Below, piece after piece: positions 1 through 5,064 of a DNA stretch of 5,064 bases. Positions within the stretch are counted from its first letter, which is position 1, and each line of letters begins with the position of its first letter. The notes beneath the pieces were generated by a model. It was not told the DNA's origin. It worked only from the letters and a program-made list of their open reading frames with translations, and made no database searches. Source of the stretch: an uncultured Clostridium sp. (GTDB taxonomy: Bacteria > Bacillota > Clostridia > Lachnospirales > Lachnospiraceae); NCBI GenBank assembly GCA_905192625.1, contig CAJJLI010000218.1:1-5064 (forward strand), written 5' to 3'. The position numbers were made by a program, and so were the translations under genes.

Positions 1-47
1 TTAGTTTAACAAACCCAAGTAATTATTTCTATCCTGTTATTTCTTAT
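1..47. other. Downstream flank of priA, no gene seen
   Basis: On the minus strand these bases follow the priA stop. I see no start codon opening a frame that leaves the window: the in-frame TTG codons near the edge run into TAA at 3-1. There is also no terminator-like hairpin with a T run. In many Firmicutes def and fmt follow priA, but nothing here shows them. Confidence 0.5.
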
Positions 48-2336
48 TTAATAGCTGCTCATTGGATCAAAATCAAATTGAACCGCTATATTCTCAAAAT
101 GCTCTGATGTTTCAATGTAACCTTCTAGAAAATTTTTTAAAAGAACTAAACTATCATAAGATTCATACTTAAAATATATGACTCTTCGATAAATATCATT
201 CGCCTTTGCCAAGCTAGCATCCGTTGGACCAATAATCGAAGTCTGAATATCACGACCTCGTTCCTCTTCGGATAACCCCAGCGCTGCTAAGTTTGCATCT
301 AAATACATCTTAGCGACACCAGCAAATAAATCAGAAGCTCTTTTCACCCGTTCTTCTTCTTTTGATAATAACAAAGCTACAAGAATATGTGCTGCAGGTG
401 GATATTTTAATAATTTTCGGTAACTCATCTCTTTCTCATAGAAAGTCATATAATCTTCTGTGGCCGCTGAAACAATACTATAGTGCTCTGGTTGATACGT
501 TTGAATGACCACCTCTCCTGGTAATTCGCCTCTTCCTGCTCTACCAGCTGCTTGCGCTAATAGTTGAAAGGTACGTTCACTTGCACGATAATCTCCCGCA
601 TATAGCGACATATCGGCCGCCAGAATGCCAACTAAAGTCACTCCACTAAAATCATGCCCTTTTACGATCATTTGTGTACCTATTAAGATATCGGCTTCAC
701 CACTTGCAAATGTTGCCAATATTTCTTCATGGCTATTTTTTTGCCTTGTAGTATCTGCATCCATACGCAATATCCGAGCCGTTGGGAATTCCTTTTTTAC
801 CATTTCTTCTACTTTTTGCGTTCCTGTACCAAACGCTGCAATATATTTTGAACCACAAGATGGACAAAGTTTTGGCATAACTTCTTCATATCCACAATAA
901 TGGCATTTTAAACTACCATTATTATGTGATGTTAAAGAAATGTCACAATGTGGGCATTTTAAAACATGTCCACAACTACGGCACGAAACAAAACCTGCAT
1001 AGCCTCTACGATTTATGAACAGCATCGTTTGTTGGCCTTTTATTAATCGATCCTCAATTAATTCTCTTAATAAATTGCTAAACATAGATTTGTTTTTATT
1101 TCTTAATTCTTCACGTAGGTCAATGATATGAACCATTGGAAGCTTGGCTTCTTTCGCTCTTTGATTTAATTGGAACAAACCAAACTCACCATTCATTGCC
1201 TTTGTATATGATTCAAGGGAAGGCGTCGCAGATCCAAGAATCACAGAAGCTCCCGATAATTCTGCACGCTTTATAGCCACTTCTCTTGCATGATATTTCG
1301 GTGGCATTTCACTTTTATAACTCGCTTCATGCTCTTCATCGATAATCACCAATCCAAGATTTTTAAATGGTGTAAACAGCGCAGATCGCGGTCCAATAAT
1401 AATATCAACTTCACCGTTTTTTGCACGTAAACTTTGATCGTATCTCTCTCCTTGTGACAATCGTGAGTTTATAATAGAGATGCGTTCTCCAAATCTTGCA
1501 TAAAATCGCATTACCGTCTGATAAGTAAGCGCAATTTCTGGGATCAACATAATTACCTGCTTACCAGAAGCGATGATTCCCTCGATGATATCTAAATAAA
1601 CCTCTGTTTTTCCACTGCCTGTCTTACCATGAATCAAATACGTTTTTCGAATGCCTTCGTTATAATCCTTTAAAATAGTGTTTACGGCAGTTTGTTGTTC
1701 TTCATTCAATGAGATTGTTTTTTTACGGCTCGGATCAATAGAAATTGGATTCCGATACATTGTTTCTGATTGTAGCTTTATCGCCCCATCTTTTATCAAA
1801 CTTTCAATTGTGGATCTTGATATATTTAGTTTTCCAATGACAAGCTCATAATCAATCTCTACTTTTTCAATGATTTCCTGTAATAAACGCGCTTTTGCTT
1901 TGTGGCTTTTTTTAAGAGCAGTCGCTAGTAATTGATGTGCTTCTTCTTTCGTTACCGCTAGGACAACCCTACGTTTCTCTATATGCTTCACACTTTTTTT
2001 TACTGGAATTACTGTTCTTAGTGCGTCATTCATGGTACCGCCAAATTGTTCCTTAATGTAATACGCAAGAGCGATTAATTGACTTTCAATCCGTATTCCC
2101 TTTTCTTCAATTGCTACAATTGGCTTAATAAATTGAACATTTATTTTTGGTTCATCCGATAACGATACAATATACCCTTTGATTGTTCGATTGCCTTTTC
2201 CAAAAGGAATAATAACAGGTGCACCTATCATTGCAACGGGTTTTAATTCCTCTGGAATACTATATTGATAAGTCTTATCCAAATGTTCACTTGAGATATC
2301 AACAATAATATCCGCATATTGCAATAACCTCACCAC
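48..2336 (-). CDS. priA: Primosomal protein N' (replication restart helicase PriA)
   Basis: PriA is a superfamily 2 3'-to-5' DNA helicase that recognises stalled or collapsed replication forks and reloads the replicative helicase through the primosome. The longest frame gives 762 residues, near the usual 730-820. Seen in order: an N-terminal 3' DNA-binding domain (about 7-105, starting QYADIIVDIS); a winged-helix-like stretch (about 110-200); Walker A GKTGSGKTE at 237-245; DEEH box at 333-336; GSATPS at 368-373; a two-zinc module with eight cysteines at 452, 455, 461, 464, 478, 481, 491 and 494; GTQMIVKGHDF at 553-563; and QAAGRAGRG at 595-603. All key helicase motifs and zinc ligands are present, so it looks intact and active. 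The given right end is the outermost GTG; a TTG four codons further in (first base 2324) has a much better ribosome binding site and leaves 758 residues. It is third in the murE-murF-priA series, 209 bp after murF. Identity is near certain; only the start is open. Confidence 0.97.
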   Translation of the reverse strand: MVRLLQYADIIVDISSEHLDKTYQYSIPEELKPVAMIGAPVIIPFGKGNRTIKGYIVSLSDEPKINVQFIKPIVAIEEKGIRIESQLIALAYYIKEQFGGTMNDALRTVIPVKKSVKHIEKRRVVLAVTKEEAHQLLATALKKSHKAKARLLQEIIEKVEIDYELVIGKLNISRSTIESLIKDGAIKLQSETMYRNPISIDPSRKKTISLNEEQQTAVNTILKDYNEGIRKTYLIHGKTGSGKTEVYLDIIEGIIASGKQVIMLIPEIALTYQTVMRFYARFGERISIINSRLSQGERYDQSLRAKNGEVDIIIGPRSALFTPFKNLGLVIIDEEHEASYKSEMPPKYHAREVAIKRAELSGASVILGSATPSLESYTKAMNGEFGLFQLNQRAKEAKLPMVHIIDLREELRNKNKSMFSNLLRELIEDRLIKGQQTMLFINRRGYAGFVSCRSCGHVLKCPHCDISLTSHNNGSLKCHYCGYEEVMPKLCPSCGSKYIAAFGTGTQKVEEMVKKEFPTARILRMDADTTRQKNSHEEILATFASGEADILIGTQMIVKGHDFSGVTLVGILAADMSLYAGDYRASERTFQLLAQAAGRAGRGELPGEVVIQTYQPEHYSIVSAATEDYMTFYEKEMSYRKLLKYPPAAHILVALLLSKEEERVKRASDLFAGVAKMYLDANLAALGLSEEERGRDIQTSIIGPTDASLAKANDIYRRVIYFKYESYDSLVLLKNFLEGYIETSEHFENIAVQFDFDPMSSY

Positions 2337-2341
2337 CTTTT
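2328..2341 (-). promoter_or_regulatory. Ribosome binding site of priA, favouring the TTG start at 2324
   Basis: On the minus strand this reads AAAAGGTGGTGAGG. Its core AAGGTGGTGA (2339 to 2330) matches the anti-Shine-Dalgarno complement AAGGAGGTGA at 9 of 10 positions. The GGTGG core is followed by 8 nt and then a TTG at 2324-2322, which is ideal spacing. The two upstream GTG codons (first bases 2336 and 2333) lie inside this site, so a ribosome bound here would not start at them. They could instead use a weaker AGGAAG at 2347-2342, which sits 5 nt before the first GTG. The TTG start would make the protein begin directly at the conserved YADIIVDIS segment. The match is seen directly; the choice of start is inference. 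Confidence 0.65.
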
Positions 2342-2545
2342 CTTCCTAACGTAATATACATTATTAAACAATCTATGTTTTTACTTCGATATAATACAAA
2401 CAATAGAAAGCACGCTTTACGAACTTTCTATTGTTATAAAATCAACTTCGTTATAAAAGTTAAATTAATACATAATAAATAAAGATTTAAATAGTCTATC
2501 TTACCATAATCCTACTAAAGACAGGCATTTAAATTACAGATTATA
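2337..2545. other. Intergenic spacer between murF and priA
   Basis: This 209-bp spacer is very AT-rich and contains no open frame with a plausible ribosome binding site on either strand. Besides the inverted repeat at 2399-2435 it holds two copies of TTTTATAAC on the minus strand (2458-2450 and 2441-2433), 17 nt apart, the second one touching the inverted repeat. I looked for a minus-strand promoter for priA; several TATA-like hexamers occur, but none has a good TTGACA-like partner at 16-18 nt. Whether priA has its own promoter therefore cannot be decided by eye. The length is generous for an operon gap, which together with the hairpin suggests at least partly separate expression of priA. Confidence 0.6.
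2399..2435 (-). repeat. Perfect 12-bp inverted repeat between murF and priA (candidate weak terminator or regulatory hairpin)
   Basis: The arms AACAATAGAAAG (2399-2410) and CTTTCTATTGTT (2424-2435) are exact reverse complements separated by 13 nt. In the minus-strand RNA the loop can extend the stem by a U-G wobble and, past a U-U mismatch, two C-G/G-C pairs closing a 5-nt loop. The hairpin begins about 110 nt after the murF stop and ends 62 nt before the outermost priA start. The minus-strand sequence after the second arm (TGTATTATAT) is T-rich but not a clean T run, and the stem is AT-rich, so it is at best a weak intrinsic terminator or attenuator for the murE-murF transcript. Alternatives are an operator for a dimeric regulator or an RNA-stability element. 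The repeat is certain; its role is not known. Confidence 0.8.
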
Positions 2546-4027
2546 TTACTTCTGAAATTTTTCTTTTATTTTACCTACAATTTCATCCAAATGCATTCCA
2601 CGGGAACCTTTTAAGATGATACAATCTCCGTGATTTAATTCCGATAATAGATAATTCGCAGCGCTTTCATTCTCCGAAAAATTTATCGACTCTATTTTAT
2701 CGTTTTTCTCATGAATTGCTTCATTAATATAATTTGCTTCTTTTCCAATGGTAACAACTAGGTCAACCGATGTTTTTGAAAGATACGTACCAACTCCATA
2801 ATGACATTCTCGTGACATCTCACCCAACTCTAATATATCTGCAAACACTGCAATTCTTCGTTTAGCATCCGGTAATGCTAACAGTACATCCACTGCACTT
2901 TTCATTGAGTCCGGACTTGCGTTATACGTATCATCAACTAAAGTAATTCCTTGCAATCTTTCAATTTGACCACGCATGGAAATTGGACGATATAAAAATA
3001 GCCCCTCTTTCGCATCCTTTGGTGAAATACCATAGGTATATGCAACTGCTAATGCAACAACTGCATTTAATACATTATGTGTTCCTAAAACATTTAATAT
3101 AATCTCTTCTTCTATCATTCTACCACGAGAATCTAAAAAACAGAAGTTAAAAAATGTCTGTTCTCCAATATTTTGAATGTTTTTTGCATAAAATTCAAAA
3201 CCATCTTGCAGACCAAAGGCCTTTACATTGGCTGTTTCAAGGGCTTTCCTTGTTTCACTTGAAACTTTTATTTTTAATTGTTTTTGAGTAAAATCTGTAC
3301 TGGATTTATTCTCTTTACAGGAATCATATACCTCTTTTAACAACTCGTCTTCGCCATTGACAAATAGCATCGCACCTTCATTAAACTCATTGATTATATT
3401 AAGTTTTGCTTCACGAATATTTTCTTTACTTCCAAGCTGTCCGATATGTGACACACCAATATTCGTAATCACTGCCAAATCAGGCTTTGCAACCTTTGCT
3501 AAACGCTCCATTTCACCTGGTAAACTCATGCCCATTTCAATGACAGCAATATCATGCTCACGTTCAATTTTTAACATCATTTGTGGTAATCCAACCTGAC
3601 TATTCATATTACCACTTGTTTTTAATACATTATATTTGACAGATAAAGCAGCTGCAATCATTTCCTTTGTAGTCGTTTTACCAACGCTACCCGTAATGCC
3701 GATTATCGGTAAGGTAAATTGCTCTCGGTAATATGCCGCAAACTGTTGCAACGCATCAAGAGTGTGAGTTACTTTAATGTAAGTCATATCCTCGGTTTGC
3801 TCTTCAATATAATCTCGCATGGTAAACGTAACACGCATTCCATTCTTGTATGCATCCTGAATAAAATTGTGGGCGTCCACACGTTCCCCAATGATTGGTA
3901 CAAATAATGTTGTTGTATTTCCTTCTTTGGAGTTTGTTGATACATTCGACACAAGTCGATTTCCATCTCCATGTAAAATACTTCCTCCAACAATTTCTGC
4001 TATTTTTAAGGCACTATAAGATTCCAT
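2546..4027 (-). CDS. murF: UDP-N-acetylmuramoyl-tripeptide--D-alanyl-D-alanine ligase (MurF)
   Basis: MurF is the cytoplasmic ATP-dependent ligase that joins D-Ala-D-Ala to UDP-MurNAc-tripeptide, completing the pentapeptide precursor of peptidoglycan. The product is 493 residues, slightly longer than the 450-460 common in the family, with the extra length mainly around 235-295. Seen in order: N-terminal uridine-binding domain with LFVPIIGERVDAHNF at 41-55; P-loop GITGSVGKTTTKE at 110-122; EMGM at 164-167; TNIGVSHIG at 188-196; candidate carbamylated lysine K208 in REAKLNI; LGTHNVLNA at 314-322; DDTYNASPDSM at 365-375; DILELGEMS at 397-405; and KGSRGMHL at 473-480. It looks complete and functional. 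The ATG at 4027 is the outermost possible usual start, since in-frame TAG and TGA codons lie 12-17 nt upstream. Its Shine-Dalgarno is poor: only ATAGGT, with 11 nt between AGG and ATG. It follows murE by 80 bp without an obvious terminator, fitting co-transcription in pathway order. Confidence 0.97.
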   Translation of the reverse strand: MESYSALKIAEIVGGSILHGDGNRLVSNVSTNSKEGNTTTLFVPIIGERVDAHNFIQDAYKNGMRVTFTMRDYIEEQTEDMTYIKVTHTLDALQQFAAYYREQFTLPIIGITGSVGKTTTKEMIAAALSVKYNVLKTSGNMNSQVGLPQMMLKIEREHDIAVIEMGMSLPGEMERLAKVAKPDLAVITNIGVSHIGQLGSKENIREAKLNIINEFNEGAMLFVNGEDELLKEVYDSCKENKSSTDFTQKQLKIKVSSETRKALETANVKAFGLQDGFEFYAKNIQNIGEQTFFNFCFLDSRGRMIEEEIILNVLGTHNVLNAVVALAVAYTYGISPKDAKEGLFLYRPISMRGQIERLQGITLVDDTYNASPDSMKSAVDVLLALPDAKRRIAVFADILELGEMSRECHYGVGTYLSKTSVDLVVTIGKEANYINEAIHEKNDKIESINFSENESAANYLLSELNHGDCIILKGSRGMHLDEIVGKIKEKFQK

Positions 4028-4107
4028 AATAATTACGACCTATCACGCTTTATAAATGTGTTCCTTTCCATATTAATCAATAATAAATATTTTTAATAAT
4101 ATTAGCT
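4028..4107. other. murE-murF intergenic gap
   Basis: This 80-bp gap has almost no G or C in its murE-proximal half (4071-4107) and no GC-containing hairpin followed by a T run, so I see no terminator between the two ligases. On the minus strand GGAAAGGAA (4069-4061) resembles a Shine-Dalgarno but sits 33 nt before the murF ATG with no suitable start at normal distance. The site nearer the ATG (AGG at 4041-4039) is weak and 11 nt away. A minus-strand TATAAA at 4054-4049 could be a -10 element, but no good -35 is correctly spaced. Confidence 0.6.
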
Positions 4108-5055
4108 TTAATTCCAAGCAAGCTTAAGGGCCGCTCTTTTTTCTGTTCCCAACTCTTCTAATATTTCTTTGATTAATTCACGTTCATCCATGTGATGTTT
4201 CACTCCGCAAATTTCTTGGTAATCTTCATGCCCCTTACCAGCAAGAATAATAACATCGCCATCTTGTGCATTTTCAATACAGTAGCGTATCGCATCTTTA
4301 CGATTGATTATGGATACATATTCGCCTTTACCGCGCTTTACACCAACTATGATATCTTCAATGATTGCTTCTGGCTCTTCAAATCGTGGATTATCGGATG
4401 TAACAACCGTAAGATCTGCGATATTTGAAGATATTTCTCCCATCTCAAAACGACGATCTTTGGAACGATTTCCTCCACAACCAAACATACAAACCAAGCG
4501 TTTTGGTTGATATTCCCTTAAGGTGCTTAATACACTTTCTAAACTCATAGCATTATGCGCGTAGTCTATCATTAAAGTGAAGCGATTTGAGATTGGAACC
4601 ATCTCCACTCTTCCCTTTACCTTAACTTCAAGCATCGCTTGCTTAATTGTTTCAATTGGTATTTGAAAATGTCTACAAATTGCAATTGCTGTTAAAGAAT
4701 TGTAAACGCTGAATTTTCCTGGAATATTTACTTGAATCGTAAAGTCCATAAGACCTTTAACATCATACGTCACTCCAAGGCTACCAAGACTACTGTGTAA
4801 ATCAACATTTTTAGCACAAAGATCTGCCTTATCCGATAAGCCAAATGTTTCAAGTTCACATGTATATCCCTTTAAAACAGTTTCCATGTGTTCATCGTCA
4901 ATATTTGCAATACCCACTTTACAATTTTTAAATAAGATGCCCTTACATGCCATATATTCTTCAAAACTACTATGCTCATTTGGTCCAATATGATCTGGTT
5001 CCATATTTGTAAAGATACCAAAATCAAAAGTAAACCCGCACACACGCTCAAGCAT
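4108..5055 (-). CDS. murE: MurE-type Mur ligase, C-terminal part (UDP-MurNAc-L-Ala-D-Glu--meso-DAP ligase); 5' part outside the window, possibly interrupted
   Basis: MurE adds the third amino acid of the stem peptide to UDP-MurNAc-L-Ala-D-Glu in the cytoplasm. The visible frame is 315 residues from its first ATG, against 480-500 for a whole MurE. It starts inside the central domain, so the N-terminal UDP-binding domain and the P-loop are missing. Seen: TNMEPDHIGPNEH at 16-28; candidate carbamylated lysine K38 in YMACKGILF; NSLTAIA at 119-125; GRVEMVP at 148-154; DYAHNAMSLES at 164-174; FGCGGNRSKDRR at 191-202; DNPR at 221-224; AGKGHEDYQ at 272-280. DNPR is the family signature for meso-diaminopimelate as the added amino acid. 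Oddities: the codon just before the first ATG is an in-frame TGA (5058-5056), and the usual AHTPDALE motif is replaced by AHNAMSLES. Membership of the MurE family is sure. Still open is whether this is the main murE, a paralogue or a broken copy, because the upstream half cannot be seen. Confidence 0.88.
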   Translation of the reverse strand: MLERVCGFTFDFGIFTNMEPDHIGPNEHSSFEEYMACKGILFKNCKVGIANIDDEHMETVLKGYTCELETFGLSDKADLCAKNVDLHSSLGSLGVTYDVKGLMDFTIQVNIPGKFSVYNSLTAIAICRHFQIPIETIKQAMLEVKVKGRVEMVPISNRFTLMIDYAHNAMSLESVLSTLREYQPKRLVCMFGCGGNRSKDRRFEMGEISSNIADLTVVTSDNPRFEEPEAIIEDIIVGVKRGKGEYVSIINRKDAIRYCIENAQDGDVIILAGKGHEDYQEICGVKHHMDERELIKEILEELGTEKRAALKLAWN

Positions 5056-5064
5056 TCAACCTTG
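5056..5064 (-). other. In-frame TGA at the MurE edge, preceded by CAA GGT
   Basis: Read in the murE frame, the last nine bases of the window on the minus strand are CAA GGT TGA, directly followed by ATG CTT GAG. In MurE proteins the stretch before this point normally reads like EVSSQG-L/F/Y-x-L-x-R. CAA GGT would encode the QG of that motif, so the TGA occupies a conserved hydrophobic position and a single change (TTA to TGA) would explain it. Only two upstream codons are visible, so the match is short. A nonsense mutation, a sequence error or a real TGA-ATG junction between two cistrons are all possible. Confidence 0.5.

Noticed and set aside
625..900. Plus-strand open frame of 91 codons
   Set aside because: It lies antisense within priA over the zinc-module and helicase-domain coding region, has no ribosome binding site or recognisable motif, and is explained by the opposite-strand gene.
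2337..2545. Possible riboswitch, small RNA or hidden small gene in the murF-priA spacer
   Set aside because: Apart from one simple hairpin there is no multi-stem structure, conserved riboswitch core or open frame with a ribosome binding site.
3357..3599. Plus-strand open frame of 80 codons
   Set aside because: Antisense to murF with no recognisable domain; the strong murF frame explains this DNA.
3719..3993. Short frames on both strands (3719-3907 plus, 3784-3993 minus)
   Set aside because: Both are alternative frames of the 5' part of murF, with no plausible start site or family resemblance.
4049..4080. Possible minus-strand promoter for murF: TTGATT (4080-4075) with TATAAA (4054-4049)
   Set aside because: The spacing is 20 nt, beyond the usual 16-18, and the only hexamer at 17 nt is a poor -35, so it is not called.
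4071..4107. AT-rich imperfect palindrome after murE
   Set aside because: The arms contain only A and T and pair imperfectly, so it is expected by chance in such composition and is not a terminator.
4192..4510. Two overlapping plus-strand frames (4192-4428 and 4304-4510)
   Set aside because: Both are antisense to the conserved DNPR and GKGHEDYQ region of murE and show no coding signs of their own.
1..5064. CRISPR, mobile element, defence or phage system
   Set aside because: No spaced repeats, transposase, integrase, attachment-site duplication or defence domain is seen; the window is filled by three housekeeping genes.

Overview
This is an AT-rich bacterial chromosomal window that reads as ordinary housekeeping DNA from a low-GC Gram-positive of the Clostridia. 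The protein style (MurE with TNMEPDHIGPNEH, MurF with LFVPIIGERVDAHNF, a Zn-binding PriA) is closest to what I know from Lachnospiraceae and relatives. That assignment comes from memory of the families, not from a search. All recognisable genes lie on the minus strand, so transcription runs from the right edge to the left.

Layout in transcription order. The right edge (about 5064 to 4108) holds the C-terminal two thirds of a MurE-type Mur ligase, cut by the window end and with an in-frame TGA just before its first visible ATG. An 80-bp gap without a terminator-like hairpin follows. Then comes a complete murF (4027 to 2546), a 209-bp AT-rich spacer with a perfect 12-bp inverted repeat at 2399-2435, and a complete priA (about 2336 to 48). 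The last 47 bases hold no gene that I can support.

Function. MurE and MurF catalyse consecutive cytoplasmic steps of peptidoglycan precursor synthesis: addition of the third amino acid, predicted meso-diaminopimelate from a DNPR motif, then addition of D-Ala-D-Ala. PriA is the helicase that restarts stalled replication forks; it shares the strand and perhaps part of the transcript, not the pathway.

I see no CRISPR array, mobile element, tRNA, rRNA, riboswitch or phage gene, and no convincing new system. The points most worth a second look are the TGA at the MurE edge together with that protein's unusual C-domain motif, the inverted repeat ahead of priA, and a probable TTG start for priA.
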